A DNA stretch of 64,000 nucleotides from Helicobacter valdiviensis (GTDB taxonomy: Bacteria > Campylobacterota > Campylobacteria > Campylobacterales > Helicobacteraceae): positions 115,592 to 179,591 of the forward strand of contig NZ_NBIU01000001.1 of NCBI RefSeq assembly GCF_003245365.1. Reading direction: 5' to 3'. This document shows positions 18,000 to 27,883 of this stretch, one piece after another (position 1 is the first letter of the stretch; each line of letters begins with the position of its first letter). A model generated the notes under the pieces. It searched no databases. It saw nothing but the letters and a program-made list of their open reading frames with translations, and was not told where the DNA came from. Both the position numbers and the translations under genes were made by a program.

Positions 18000-20540
18000 A
18001 TGATAGCATCACTAGCAAAAAAAATATTTAGCAACAAAAATGATCGTCTTGTTGCACATTATAAGAAAGAAATTAAAAAAATTAATGCTTTAGAGGAAAC
18101 TTATAGCAAATTAAGTGATGAGGAGCTAAAAGAAGCTTTTTTAAAACTCAAAGAACAAGTAGCAAATGCTAAAAATATCAGCGAGGAGTTAAACAAGGTT
18201 CTTTTTGCTTCTTTTGCAATCACTAGGGAAGCAAGCAAGCGCGTTTTAAATATGCGTCATTTTGATGTTCAGCTTATTGGTGGTATGGTGCTACATGAGG
18301 GCAAAATTGCTGAAATGAAAACAGGCGAAGGAAAAACCCTAGTAGCTACACTTCCAGTATGTTTAAATGCTATGAGTCAAAAAAGTGTGCATATTGTAAC
18401 AGTGAATGATTATCTAGCTAGACGCGATGCAGAAGCCATGCGTCCTTTGTATGAGTTTTTAGGTTATTCTGTAGGTATTATTACAGGGGATAATTATGAT
18501 GACAATGATAGAATAGAGCAATATTCTAAAGATATTGTTTATGGAACCAATAATGAATTTGGTTTTGATTATCTGCGCGATAATATGAAATATGATTTAA
18601 ATCAAAAAGTGCAAAAACACCATTATTTTGCAATTGTAGATGAAGTGGATTCTATCTTGATTGATGAGGCTAGAACTCCACTTATTATTTCAGGTCCTGC
18701 AAATAAAACGCTAGATAATTATAAAATTGCCAATGAAGTAGCCTTGAAGCTGAAAAAAGAAGAACATTTTAGCATTGATGAAAAAAATCGCAATATCTTA
18801 ATCAATGAAGCAGGAATTGCTAAAGCCGAGGAACTCTTTAAAATTGATAATCTCTATAGTGTGGAAAATGCTGTTTTAGCACATCATTTAGATCAAGCAC
18901 TTAAGGCAAATTATTTATTTTTTATAGATAAAGATTATGTTTTAAGAGAAGGTGAAGTTGTTATTGTAGATGAATTTACAGGGAGATTAAGCGAGGGACG
19001 ACGCTTTAGTGAAGGATTGCACCAAGCACTAGAAGCTAAAGAAGGAGTAAAGATTAAAGAAGAATCTCAAACTCTAGCAGATATTACCTATCAAAATTAT
19101 TTCCGTCTCTATGAAAAATTAGCTGGAATGACTGGGACAGCGCAAACTGAAGCAAGCGAATTTTTGCAAATTTATAATTTAGAGGTTGTTTCTATCCCTA
19201 CAAATCTGCCTATTGCAAGAAAAGATTTGAATGATTTAATCTATAAGACAGAAAAGGAAAAATTTAAGGCCTTAGTGGATAAGATTAATGAACTTTATAA
19301 AAAAGGACAACCTGTTTTAGTGGGAACTGCTTCTATTGAGAAAAGTGAAAAAATCCATGAGCTTTTAAAAAGCTTTAGAATCCCACATTCTGTTTTAAAT
19401 GCTAAACAGCATGCACAAGAAGCAGAAATCATTAAAGATGCGGGGAAAAAAGGTGCTGTAACCATTGCTACAAATATGGCAGGACGCGGGGTTGATATTA
19501 AAATTGATGATGAAATTAGAGCACTTGGGGGACTTTATATTATAGGAACAGAACGCCATGAATCTCGCAGGATTGATAATCAATTAAGAGGAAGGAGCGG
19601 AAGACAAGGTGATCCAGGAGTTAGTCAATTTTATTTAAGTTTAGAAGATCCACTTTTGAGAATTTTTGGAAGCGATAAGATTAAAAATATTATGGACAAG
19701 CTTGGATTAGATGAGGGAGAACATATTGAATCAAAGCTTGTTACAAGATCTGTAGAAAATGCACAAAAGAAAGTAGAAAGTATGCATTTTGAAGCAAGAA
19801 AGCATCTTTTAGAATATGATGATGTGGCAAATGAACAAAGAAAGGCTATTTATCGCTTAAGAGATGAGCTTTTAGATAGCAATACAGATCTTAGTCACAG
19901 AATTAATGAAAACAGAAAAGAATGTATTATGATGTTTTTACAAAAAAGCAATGTATTTTCCATAGAAGATGATTTAGAAGCCTTATGCACTTTAGCAAAA
20001 GAAGACTTTAATTTAGAGCTCAACAAAGAAGAGATGAAAAATTCTTACGAAATCAATGGAAATTTTGAAAACTATATAGAAGAAGAGTTAAAAAAATCCT
20101 ACGAACTTAAAATGTCTAAAATAGATGCGAGTATGAAAAATGAAATTGAGCGTCTTGTATATTTGCAAACTCTAGATAATTTATGGAGAGAGCATTTATA
20201 TGTGATGGATAATCTAAAAACAGGAATAGGACTTAGGGGTTATAATCAAAAAGATCCATTGGTAGAATATAAGAAAGAAAGTTATAATTTGTTTTTGGAA
20301 CTAGCAAGTCAGATTAAATATACAGCTATTAAAATGCTCTATAAATTGCAATTAAGAGAAAATGAAGCAGAGCTTGAAGAGGAAACCAAAAACGCTAGAG
20401 AAAAACTAGAACAAAATTCCAACAATTCTCTTGCTGTTAAAAAGCCTGCAAGAAATGCACCATGCCCTTGTGGAAGTGGTAAAAAATACAAAGATTGCTG
20501 TGGAAAAAGTGGCCCTAAAAAAGGCATACTTGCAAAATGA
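18000..20540 (+). CDS. secA: Preprotein translocase ATPase SecA
   Basis: Motor that pushes preproteins through SecYEG at the inner membrane. Walker A is [14 protein letters not shown] near residue 102, and the DEAD-like motif is [18 protein letters not shown]. Motif VI is [18 protein letters not shown]. The C-terminus ends with the zinc site [16 protein letters not shown], which binds SecB or the ribosome in relatives. The 846-residue length is normal for epsilonproteobacteria. A TAAGG-type site precedes the ATG. The last codons overlap the start of the next gene by 4 nt. Confidence 0.97.
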   Translation: MIASLAKKIFSNKNDRLVAHYKKEIKKINALEETYSKLSDEELKEAFLKLKEQVANAKNISEELNKVLFASFAITREASKRVLNMRHFDVQLIGGMVLHEGKIAEMKTGEGKTLVATLPVCLNAMSQKSVHIVTVNDYLARRDAEAMRPLYEFLGYSVGIITGDNYDDNDRIEQYSKDIVYGTNNEFGFDYLRDNMKYDLNQKVQKHHYFAIVDEVDSILIDEARTPLIISGPANKTLDNYKIANEVALKLKKEEHFSIDEKNRNILINEAGIAKAEELFKIDNLYSVENAVLAHHLDQALKANYLFFIDKDYVLREGEVVIVDEFTGRLSEGRRFSEGLHQALEAKEGVKIKEESQTLADITYQNYFRLYEKLAGMTGTAQTEASEFLQIYNLEVVSIPTNLPIARKDLNDLIYKTEKEKFKALVDKINELYKKGQPVLVGTASIEKSEKIHELLKSFRIPHSVLNAKQHAQEAEIIKDAGKKGAVTIATNMAGRGVDIKIDDEIRALGGLYIIGTERHESRRIDNQLRGRSGRQGDPGVSQFYLSLEDPLLRIFGSDKIKNIMDKLGLDEGEHIESKLVTRSVENAQKKVESMHFEARKHLLEYDDVANEQRKAIYRLRDELLDSNTDLSHRINENRKECIMMFLQKSNVFSIEDDLEALCTLAKEDFNLELNKEEMKNSYEINGNFENYIEEELKKSYELKMSKIDASMKNEIERLVYLQTLDNLWREHLYVMDNLKTGIGLRGYNQKDPLVEYKKESYNLFLELASQIKYTAIKMLYKLQLRENEAELEEETKNAREKLEQNSNNSLAVKKPARNAPCPCGSGKKYKDCCGKSGPKKGILAK

Positions 20541-21745
20541 AAAGCAAGTTAATTCCTTTTTTAGTTAAGCGTTATTTGCGTTTTAATAAATCTCAGCCTT
20601 TCATTTCTATTACTGCTATTTTAGCATTTTTGGGGGTTTGTATAGGGGTGATGGTTTTGATTGTTGCTATGGCAATTATGAATGGGTTTGATAAAGAATT
20701 TGAACGAAAATTATCAGCTATGAATTATCCTATAACACTTATTCCACGCATTTATGGTGGTGTAAATCAAAGCACACTACAGACCTTAGAAGAAAAATTT
20801 CCAAGTTTTTCTTATAGTCCTTTTATCCAAACACAAGCTATTTCAAAATCAGGTAGAGCATTAGAAGGAGCCCTAGTATTTGGGGTGGATTTTAATAGAG
20901 AAGCCAAAGTAAATCCTATTTTCAAAGAAGCACTTAAAAATACAACTTTAAGTGATACGAATTTTAAGGTAATTGTAGGCAAAGGATTGCAAGAGGCTTA
21001 TTTTTTAGACTATGATTCTCCTTTAATGCTTATTTTTACAGAGCTTTCGCCTAATGCACTTGGAGTTTCCCCAATTCTTAAAAGATTTAAAGTGGAAGGT
21101 TTTTTTCAATCAGGGCTTATCAATTATGACAAAGGCTATATTTATACCACTCTTGAAGCCTTGAGTGCTATTAAAAATCTACCTAATGGTGCGTATGATG
21201 GCATACATATCTATACACCCAATCCTCAAAAAGATATACTCTCTTTAAAAGAAAAATTTGGAGATGCTTATAGAATAATAGGATGGTGGGAACAAAATGG
21301 CAACTTTTTTTCTGCATTAGAATTAGAAAAAAGAGCATTATTTATTGTGCTTATGTTAATTATTCTTGTAGCCTCATTAAATATTATTAGTTCGCTTTTA
21401 ATGAGTGTAATGAATAGACGCAAGGAAATTGCTCTACTTTTAACAATGGGTGCTAGCTCTAAAGAGATACAAAAAACTTTTCTTTATTTGGGAAATTTTA
21501 TAGGCATTAGTGGAATAATTTGTGGAAGTATTTTGGCTGCAATTATCTTAGTTCTTTTAGCTAATTTTCCTATCATTTCGCTTCCAGCTGATGTATATGG
21601 AAGTGACAAATTGCCTTTAGAACTTTCTTTAGCAGATTTGTTTTCAATTTTATTTGGTTCTTTTTTGATTGTTTTTGCCTCTTCGTATTATCCAGCATAT
21701 AAGGCTACCAAAATCAATCCTTTAGAAGTTTTGCGTAATGAATAA
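20537..21745 (+). CDS. LolC/LolE-type lipoprotein-releasing permease
   Basis: Inner-membrane subunit of the ABC system that releases lipoproteins to LolA. The 402-residue protein has the MacB/FtsX plan. One membrane segment lies near residues 24-48, then comes a ~220-residue periplasmic domain. Three further membrane segments lie near 270-290, 318-342 and 365-385, ending in the typical [18 protein letters not shown]. Only one such gene is visible here, so it may act as a LolF-like homodimer rather than a LolC/LolE pair. The start overlaps secA by 4 nt (ATGA). Confidence 0.85.
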   Translation: MKSKLIPFLVKRYLRFNKSQPFISITAILAFLGVCIGVMVLIVAMAIMNGFDKEFERKLSAMNYPITLIPRIYGGVNQSTLQTLEEKFPSFSYSPFIQTQAISKSGRALEGALVFGVDFNREAKVNPIFKEALKNTTLSDTNFKVIVGKGLQEAYFLDYDSPLMLIFTELSPNALGVSPILKRFKVEGFFQSGLINYDKGYIYTTLEALSAIKNLPNGAYDGIHIYTPNPQKDILSLKEKFGDAYRIIGWWEQNGNFFSALELEKRALFIVLMLIILVASLNIISSLLMSVMNRRKEIALLLTMGASSKEIQKTFLYLGNFIGISGIICGSILAAIILVLLANFPIISLPADVYGSDKLPLELSLADLFSILFGSFLIVFASSYYPAYKATKINPLEVLRNE

Positions 21746-22596
21746 TGCAGTTTAAAAAAGTTTTTATAGAGATTACAAATTTTTGTGGGCTAGATTGCAC
21801 ATTTTGCACTCCTTTGAAATCCACTCACACAATGCCTCTATCTCTATTTGAAAAAATCTCAAAAGAAGTCAAAGACTTTACACATTTAATAGCATTACAT
21901 ATCTTGGGCGATCCTTTAAGTATCCCAAATTTAGAAGATTATTTAGAGATTGCAAGGGATAATAAGTTGGCAGTAGATATCACTACAAGTGGTTATTTTT
22001 TACATTTGCACAAGGAATTACTTTTACACCATTCTAGCATCCATCAAATCAACTTTTCACTTATGAGTATGCTCTATCAAAGAAAAACTATTGTGTTAGA
22101 GGATTATTTTAAAGAATTATTTGATTTTTTAAAAGCACATCAAGAACTTAAAAAAGAATTCTTTGTTAATCTTAGACTTTGGAATTTAAATACTTCTATG
22201 ATGCCTCCTAAAAAAAATGAAATTTTCTATTGCAAAATAAAAGATTTTTTTCAATTAGATACTATTTATCCAATAAACACAAGATTAGCATATAAAATAC
22301 ATCTTATCCAAAAACCTTTTTTTAGCTGGAGTCCTAGCCAAAATAAAATAGATAAAGGGCATTGCTATGGTGGCTTAAAGCAAATTGGAATTTTAAGCGA
22401 TGGCAGGGTTGTTCCTTGCTGTTTTGATACACAAGGAAATATTACTCTAGGGGACTTAAAAATTCAAAACCTAAAAGATATTTTTCAAACAACTAAATTT
22501 CTAAATCTTATAAAAGGTTTTAAACAAAACAAACGCATAGAAGAATATTGTAAAAGTTGCACTTATCCAGAATATTTAGAAAAATTTGGAATATAA
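21745..22596 (+). CDS. Radical SAM protein with SPASM-like C-terminus
   Basis: Iron-sulphur enzyme that cleaves S-adenosylmethionine; substrate unknown. The N-terminus has the cluster motif C-GLD-C-TF-C (CX3CX2C) near residues 13-20, followed by a partial TIM barrel. The C-terminal part contains further cysteines: GHCYGGL, GRVVPCCFDTQGNITLGDL and EEYCKSCTYPEYL. This matches the auxiliary-cluster (SPASM/twitch) pattern. Length is 283 residues. The ATG overlaps the stop of the Lol permease (TAATG), so it is the last gene of the secA operon. The position may be only an accident of operon building, so no role is inferred. Confidence 0.8.
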   Translation: MQFKKVFIEITNFCGLDCTFCTPLKSTHTMPLSLFEKISKEVKDFTHLIALHILGDPLSIPNLEDYLEIARDNKLAVDITTSGYFLHLHKELLLHHSSIHQINFSLMSMLYQRKTIVLEDYFKELFDFLKAHQELKKEFFVNLRLWNLNTSMMPPKKNEIFYCKIKDFFQLDTIYPINTRLAYKIHLIQKPFFSWSPSQNKIDKGHCYGGLKQIGILSDGRVVPCCFDTQGNITLGDLKIQNLKDIFQTTKFLNLIKGFKQNKRIEEYCKSCTYPEYLEKFGI

Positions 22597-22601
22597 CAGC
22601 C

Positions 22602-22622
22602 AAAAAGGCATAAAGCCTTTTT
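22602..22622. terminator. Bidirectional terminator, radical SAM / YjfB-like genes
   Basis: Perfect 8-bp stem AAAAAGGC / GCCTTTTT with a 5-nt loop between convergent genes. It carries a T-run on both strands. Confidence 0.75.
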
Positions 22623-22827
22623 AAGCCATTATATCAAGCCCTCCATTGCTTGGAGCTGGAGTGCTAGGGGCTTTGGGTGCTTGTTGGGGGCTTTGTAGAT
22701 TGCTACTTGCTCCCTGCATATTAGAAATTAAAGAACTCATAAGTTGCTCATTTGTATCCAATGCTTTTTTTAAAACACTCAAATTCCCACTAACTGCTAC
22801 ACTTGAAGTATTGATTCCTGAAACCAT
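22621..22827 (-). CDS. Small YjfB-like putative motility protein
   Basis: A 68-residue protein. The N-terminal ~45 residues (INTSSVAVSGNLSVLKKALDTNEQ) form a predicted helix, followed by a Q/P/A-rich linker and the end NGGLDIMA. This layout matches the YjfB putative motility family (PF14070), whose members show SLKKAMDxxE and a terminal LDxxA/V; the comparison is from memory. I place the start at 22827 because AAAGGAG lies 7 nt upstream. A longer frame from 22896 would begin within the -10 region. No sigma-28 or sigma-54 promoter is evident; a TATAAT lies 68 nt upstream. Confidence 0.6.
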   Translation of the reverse strand: MVSGINTSSVAVSGNLSVLKKALDTNEQLMSSLISNMQGASSNLQSPQQAPKAPSTPAPSNGGLDIMA

Positions 22828-22894
22828 AACAGACTCCTTTCTGTTTTTGTGAGCCAAGGCTCCAATTATTCCCAAAAAGTTTTTCTTTAGGAAC

Positions 22895-22900
22895 ATTATA
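22895..22900 (-). promoter_or_regulatory. -10 box for YjfB-like gene
   Basis: Perfect TATAAT on the minus strand (in GATAATATATAATG). It leaves a ~60-nt leader before the chosen start. Confidence 0.5.
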
Positions 22901-22940
22901 TATTATCCAAAAACAAATTTGTTTTTTATAAAGCTTTGTG

Positions 22941-22946
22941 TAAAAT
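22941..22946 (+). promoter_or_regulatory. -10 box for AsmA-like gene
   Basis: TGTGTAAAAT, an extended -10, lies 28 nt before the GTG start and diverges from the YjfB-like promoter. Confidence 0.45.
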
Positions 22947-22973
22947 TGAAAGAAAATTAAAAGGAGCTAGAAA

Positions 22974-25505
22974 GTGAAAAAATTTTTAAAAATTTTACTT
23001 GCTATCATTGTTGGTCTTATTGTTATTATTGCATTAATTTTAAGTTGGTTATTTTCAGAAAGTGGTAATGAATTCCTAAAAAACAAAATCACGCAAATTG
23101 CCAACGAAAAAGCTCCTATTGGCTTGGAATTTACACATTTTAAATTAAGGTTTAGTACTTATGAGTTTGCCATCACTGATAAACAAAAATCACAAATCGC
23201 CTTGCAAGGTAAATATTCACTTTTTACATTAAATACAGATGCCACTCTTAATGCTTTTGTTAAAAATCTAGCGCCTTATGAGCCACTTTTAGGTATTAAA
23301 CTAAATGGTTCTTTAGCGCTTAATGGAGAAATTAGTAAAAAAGGGAATGTTATAGACACCAAATTGAATATTGGTGCATTTGATAGCGAAATTGATGCTA
23401 ACATTAGTTTAGAAAATTATGCTCCAAAGCGTTTATTTATCCAAACCAAAGAAGATATCTCTATAGCTTCTTTATTAAAGTTTTTAAGCCAACCTACTTA
23501 TGCCAATGGAAAGTTAATGGTTTCTGCAAATATGGATATTACAGATATTGCTAAACCTCAAGGAAAATTTCAAGTCGCTTCTAAAGCAATTTCTCCTAAT
23601 CTTGCCCAGTTAAAAAAAGATTTTAATTTAATTTTACCTAAAGATCCTATTGCATTTTCTCTTAGTGGAGATGCAAAAGAAGGCAAAATTATAAGCACCA
23701 TTTTGGCTTATTCAAGCTATTTAAATATAAACTCTAAAGATCTTTCTTTTTTATTGCAAGATTTTAGTTCCAATGGTAAAGTTTTTGCAACTTTGCAAAA
23801 ATTTAGCATAAGTGATTTTACCCCTAAAACTCCCATTAACCTAGCACTTAGTCTAAAATCTTCTTCTTTAAAAGATCAAAAAATTGCTTTGCTTTTAAAT
23901 ATAGTTAAACAGCCTATTAGTGCTTTATTGGAAGCTCCTAATTATACTCCTAAAACTCTTACTTTAAATGCTAAACAATTAAGCCTAAAAGAGCTTTTGG
24001 AGTTTGCTACACTTGAATATGACGCACAAGGCGAGATTGATTTAAATACCAAAATAGATAATATTGATCTTAAAGACTTAAGCTATAAAATCAAAGGAAA
24101 TCTAGAGAGTAAAATCCAAACCCTAGCACTTAATGGACTAAATTTAGCACAAAACAATATCTTTAAAGCAAGTTTCAATGGAGATTCTAAAAAGATTAAT
24201 TTTGAAGCAAATAGCGATCTTTTTAATTCTGTCACAAAAATTCAAACGGTTTTATATAATTATGCTCCTAAAAATATTGAAATAGATATCAAGAAATTAA
24301 ATTTGCAAAAATTAGCTGGACTTTTTGAAATGAGTGCAAATGGAGAGTTAGAAGCACAGGCTAACTTGAAAGATTTTGATAAAGGTATAAGTGGAGATTT
24401 TAAAATCTATTCTCCCAATATTTTACTTAGCAAAAATACTTTAAACAAGCTTAGTGGAATGGATTTTAAAAAAGACTTGCAGGTAGCACTTAATGGAAAT
24501 GGAGAAATCAAAAAAGGTCTTGGAGAAATCAAAGCCACATTAGATAGTCAAGATTTTAAACTAAATCTTCCTAATATTAAATTGGATTTATTAAAGCAAA
24601 ATTATAGTAGTGATTTTGCTTTAAATATTAATGAAGTTGCAAATATTAATCCCCTTTCTTTAAAGTTAAAAGGTGCATTAAATCTTGAGGGTTCATTTGC
24701 TTTAAATTCTGGTATCCCATCTTTTAAAATACACAATAAAGACTTTGGGGATAATTTAGAAGCAGAATTAAAAAATGAAAAATTTAATTTAGAAGCAAAA
24801 AATATTAGTATGCAAAAAGTAGCTAAATTTAGCGGAATGGATAAACTCATTAAAGATGGTTTAGTAAATGCAAATGCTTCTTTAAGCATTAAAGGTAAAG
24901 ATATGCAAAGTATTCTTAGCAACTTAAACGGAAATGCAAGACTTAGTGGAAGTAACTTTGAAATTTATAGTATTGATATAGATGGACTTGTAAGTAATTA
25001 TGAAAATACTAATCAGGTCAATCTTTTAGATATTGGCGCTTTTGTTTTAGCAGGCCCTTTTGGTATTGCAGCCACTAAAGGAAGTGATGTAGGAATGCTA
25101 GGATTTAATGCTGTAGTTAGCTCAAAAAGTCTTATTAAGCAAATAGAAGCAAATTTTGATCTTAAAAATGGAGTAGCATTTGCCAAAGATGTTGCGTTTG
25201 CTACTGGCAAAACAAGAATAGCAGCAAAGGGAGCAATTAATTTAAAAAATGATAATTTTGATAATTTTGAAATTGGAATTTTAGATGAGAAAAATTGTGC
25301 TAAGCTTTCACAAAAAATAAAAGGAACTTTGCAAAATCCTAAAATTGAATTGTCTAAAGCAACAGTGCAAACAGCTATCAATCTTGCTACATCATTATTT
25401 GGTAAAATCAAAAAAGGTGCGCAAAAAGTTACCGATCCAATTTTAGGCACACAAAATGCAAAATGTGAGCCTTTTTATAATGGTATTGTAAAACACCCAA
25501 GATAA
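22974..25505 (+). CDS. AsmA-family envelope protein
   Basis: Large protein (843 residues) held in the inner membrane by one N-terminal segment at about residues 5-27, with the rest in the periplasm. The body is a long series of beta-strand-rich stretches with recurring LNGxLxLNG or LKGALNLEGSF patterns, typical of AsmA/TamB-like lipid-transfer proteins. The C-terminal part has the AsmA_2-like GNARLSGSNFEIYSIDIDGL and AAKGAINLKNDNFDNFEIGI. The start is GTG at 22974 with AAGGAG upstream. Members are thought to move phospholipids to the outer membrane; that role here is inferred from the fold. xthA follows after 9 nt. Confidence 0.75.
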   Translation: MKKFLKILLAIIVGLIVIIALILSWLFSESGNEFLKNKITQIANEKAPIGLEFTHFKLRFSTYEFAITDKQKSQIALQGKYSLFTLNTDATLNAFVKNLAPYEPLLGIKLNGSLALNGEISKKGNVIDTKLNIGAFDSEIDANISLENYAPKRLFIQTKEDISIASLLKFLSQPTYANGKLMVSANMDITDIAKPQGKFQVASKAISPNLAQLKKDFNLILPKDPIAFSLSGDAKEGKIISTILAYSSYLNINSKDLSFLLQDFSSNGKVFATLQKFSISDFTPKTPINLALSLKSSSLKDQKIALLLNIVKQPISALLEAPNYTPKTLTLNAKQLSLKELLEFATLEYDAQGEIDLNTKIDNIDLKDLSYKIKGNLESKIQTLALNGLNLAQNNIFKASFNGDSKKINFEANSDLFNSVTKIQTVLYNYAPKNIEIDIKKLNLQKLAGLFEMSANGELEAQANLKDFDKGISGDFKIYSPNILLSKNTLNKLSGMDFKKDLQVALNGNGEIKKGLGEIKATLDSQDFKLNLPNIKLDLLKQNYSSDFALNINEVANINPLSLKLKGALNLEGSFALNSGIPSFKIHNKDFGDNLEAELKNEKFNLEAKNISMQKVAKFSGMDKLIKDGLVNANASLSIKGKDMQSILSNLNGNARLSGSNFEIYSIDIDGLVSNYENTNQVNLLDIGAFVLAGPFGIAATKGSDVGMLGFNAVVSSKSLIKQIEANFDLKNGVAFAKDVAFATGKTRIAAKGAINLKNDNFDNFEIGILDEKNCAKLSQKIKGTLQNPKIELSKATVQTAINLATSLFGKIKKGAQKVTDPILGTQNAKCEPFYNGIVKHPR

Positions 25506-25514
25506 GGAGTAAAA

Positions 25515-26273
25515 TTGAAATTAATCTCATGGAATGTAAATGGACTTAGAGCTTGTATGAATAAAGGTTTTATGAGCTTTTTTAAAGAGGTGGATGCAGA
25601 TATTTTTTGTATCCAAGAATCCAAAATGCAAAAAGATCAGGCAGATTTTTACTTTGAAGGTTATCATGAATTTTGGAATTCTGCAGAAAAAAAGGGATAT
25701 TCAGGAGTAGTAATTTTTTCTAAAAATCAACCTTTAAGCGTCACTTATGATATGGGAATAGAACACCATGATAAAGAAGGCAGGATTATTTGTGCAGAAT
25801 TTAAAGAATTTTATTTAGTAAATGTTTATACACCTAATTCTAAAAGAGAGCTAGAAAGGCTAGAATACAGAATGGAGTGGGAAGATGATTTTAGAAGCTA
25901 TCTAAAAAATCTTGAAAAAACAAAACCTGTAATTGTATGTGGCGATTTAAATGTGGCACATAAAGAAATTGATTTAAAAAACCCAAAAACAAATAGACGC
26001 AATGCAGGTTTTACAGATGAAGAGCGTGAGAAAATGAGTATTTTGCTTGAAAGTGGTTTTGTAGATACTTTTAGACATTTTTATCCTACGCTTGAAGGGG
26101 CTTATAGCTGGTGGAGCTATATGGGAAAAGCTAGAGCAAATAACATAGGGTGGCGGATTGATTATTTTTTGTGTTCTGAAATTTTACGCTCAAAATTAAT
26201 AGATGCCAAAATTTATCCTGAAATCTTAGGAAGCGATCATTGTCCAGTAGGCTTAGAAATCCATGCAGAATAA
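25515..26273 (+). CDS. xthA: Exodeoxyribonuclease III
   Basis: AP endonuclease and 3'-5' exonuclease for base-excision repair. Motifs of the family are complete: MKLISWNVNGLRACM with the metal-binding Asn, IQESKM with the Glu, VCGDLNVAHKEIDL with Asp and Asn, and GSDHCPVGLEI with the catalytic Asp-His. Length of 252 residues is normal. The start is TTG at 25515 with AAGGAG 6 nt upstream. It overlaps ybeY by 11 nt. Confidence 0.95.
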   Translation: MKLISWNVNGLRACMNKGFMSFFKEVDADIFCIQESKMQKDQADFYFEGYHEFWNSAEKKGYSGVVIFSKNQPLSVTYDMGIEHHDKEGRIICAEFKEFYLVNVYTPNSKRELERLEYRMEWEDDFRSYLKNLEKTKPVIVCGDLNVAHKEIDLKNPKTNRRNAGFTDEEREKMSILLESGFVDTFRHFYPTLEGAYSWWSYMGKARANNIGWRIDYFLCSEILRSKLIDAKIYPEILGSDHCPVGLEIHAE

Positions 26274-26715
26274 TATTTTATTAGACAATCAAAGCGATTA
26301 TGAGTTTTTACCAAATTTTAGTCAAAATTTAGAAAATTTCCTAAAAGAAATGGCACAAAATTTAAATATTTCTCTAAAAAAATGTGAATTGATTATTTTA
26401 GATAATAAAGCCATGCAAGAGATTAATAAGACCTATCGCAATATAGACAAGCCTACAGATGTGCTTTCTTTTCCACTAGAATGCGAATTTTCTTTACTCT
26501 TTGGAAGTATAATTATTAGCATAGATTATGCTAAAGAAGTATCTAACATGCTCCATCATTCTTTAGAAGAAGAAATTTATTTACTTTTTATCCATGGATT
26601 TTTACATCTTGTGGGTTATGACCATGAAAAAGATCAAGGAGAGCAAAGAGCAAAAGAAGAAGAATTTATCAAGCTTTTTAATCTCCCCTCTAGCTTAATT
26701 ACTCGTAATTCTTAA
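26263..26715 (+). CDS. ybeY: Endoribonuclease YbeY
   Basis: Zinc-dependent single-strand RNase involved in 16S rRNA 3' maturation and ribosome quality control. The UPF0054 signature HGFLHLVGYDH provides the three His ligands near residues 110-120. NKTYRNIDKPTDVLSFPLE is the other conserved block. Length is 150 residues. It begins inside the end of xthA with no strong ribosome binding site, so it is likely coupled. Its 3' end overlaps the convergent murG by 21 nt, so the two mRNAs are antisense to each other there. Confidence 0.93.
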   Translation: MQNNILLDNQSDYEFLPNFSQNLENFLKEMAQNLNISLKKCELIILDNKAMQEINKTYRNIDKPTDVLSFPLECEFSLLFGSIIISIDYAKEVSNMLHHSLEEEIYLLFIHGFLHLVGYDHEKDQGEQRAKEEEFIKLFNLPSSLITRNS

Positions 26716-27768
26716 AATTTCTTCTACCATTTTTGCACTTGCTTTTTTATTGCAATGTGCCATCAAAGCAGTGCTTAAACTTTCTAGTTTTTTAGAATCT
26801 AAAATTTCTAAAATCCCCCACAACACATCACAAAATAAATCTTTTTCTTCGCATAAAAAGCCAAGCTCTTTATCTTGAATAAATTTTGCATTAAAATACT
26901 GGTGATTCTGCGCTGCATAAGGATATGGCACAAATAGAGCTGGCAATCCATTAGCACAAAGCTCCCAAAGTGAGCTAGCCCCTGCCCTAGAAATAGCAAA
27001 ATCACATTTTTGCATAATTTTTGGCATAAAGAAGCAAAAATCAAACAATCCTACTTCAAAATCCTCTTGTAAGTCTTGCTCTTTTTGGATAATTTTTATT
27101 TTTAGATTTAGCTTTTTGTATTCTTCTAAAGTATTTTCAAAATCTCTTTTGCCACATTGATGAAAAATTTTAATCCCCTTTTTATTGATTTCACAAGCAA
27201 GAGTAATAGCAAATTGATTAATAGCTCTTGCACCCTGTGATCCACCTATAAATAGTATGTTTTTGAGTTCTTTTCTTGCTCTTTGTGTAACAAAAAATTC
27301 ATTTTGGGTGGGATATTCCCAAAATGGCTCTAAATAAGAAGAGAAAAACAAAGCTGCCCTATTTTTCAAAAATCCATTTAAACGCCCTATTTTTGCATTT
27401 TGCTCATGAATAAAAAGGGGAATTTTGCAAAAGATTGCCCCAAAAGAAGCAGGTGCGGCTGAATACCCTCCCACAGAAATCACGCATTTTATTTTCTCTT
27501 CTTTTAAAACTTTAATAGCTTCTTTTAAGGCTAAGGCTTGAAAAAATAAGGATTTTATTTTAGATAAGCCTTTTTTATTAACTACTCCGCTAGTTTGTAA
27601 AAAGAATTTTTTAGAAAATCTTGCTTCATTTTCAAAATAAGATAAATCCTGCCCAAAACTAGAACCAATAAAAATACACTCTATATCACGCGAAACTAGC
27701 TCCTCCAAAAAAGCTTTTGCAACACTTAAATGTCCTCCAGTTCCTCCTCCAGTAATTACAACTTTCAT
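26695..27768 (-). CDS. murG: UDP-GlcNAc transferase MurG
   Basis: Adds N-acetylglucosamine to lipid I to make lipid II at the inner face of the membrane. The N-terminal loop is VVITGGGTGGHLSVAKAF. The donor-binding region has GGSQGARAIN, SRAGASSLWELCANGLPALF and PYAAQNHQYFNA. I start at ATG 27768, where AAGGATAGTG precedes it and the protein begins MKVVITGGG. A longer frame from 27792 adds MQIILRIV, which lies before the ribosome binding site. Length is 357 residues. The gene converges on ybeY with a 21-nt overlap. Confidence 0.94.
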   Translation of the reverse strand: MKVVITGGGTGGHLSVAKAFLEELVSRDIECIFIGSSFGQDLSYFENEARFSKKFFLQTSGVVNKKGLSKIKSLFFQALALKEAIKVLKEEKIKCVISVGGYSAAPASFGAIFCKIPLFIHEQNAKIGRLNGFLKNRAALFFSSYLEPFWEYPTQNEFFVTQRARKELKNILFIGGSQGARAINQFAITLACEINKKGIKIFHQCGKRDFENTLEEYKKLNLKIKIIQKEQDLQEDFEVGLFDFCFFMPKIMQKCDFAISRAGASSLWELCANGLPALFVPYPYAAQNHQYFNAKFIQDKELGFLCEEKDLFCDVLWGILEILDSKKLESLSTALMAHCNKKASAKMVEEILRITSN

Positions 27769-27883
27769 CACTATCCTTAAAATAATTTGCAAAATTTTAT
27801 CATATTGTTTTAAGTCTTGAATGGAAACTTATTGATTAATCTTGCAAAATAACAAATAAAGATTTAAAATGACAAATTAGTTC

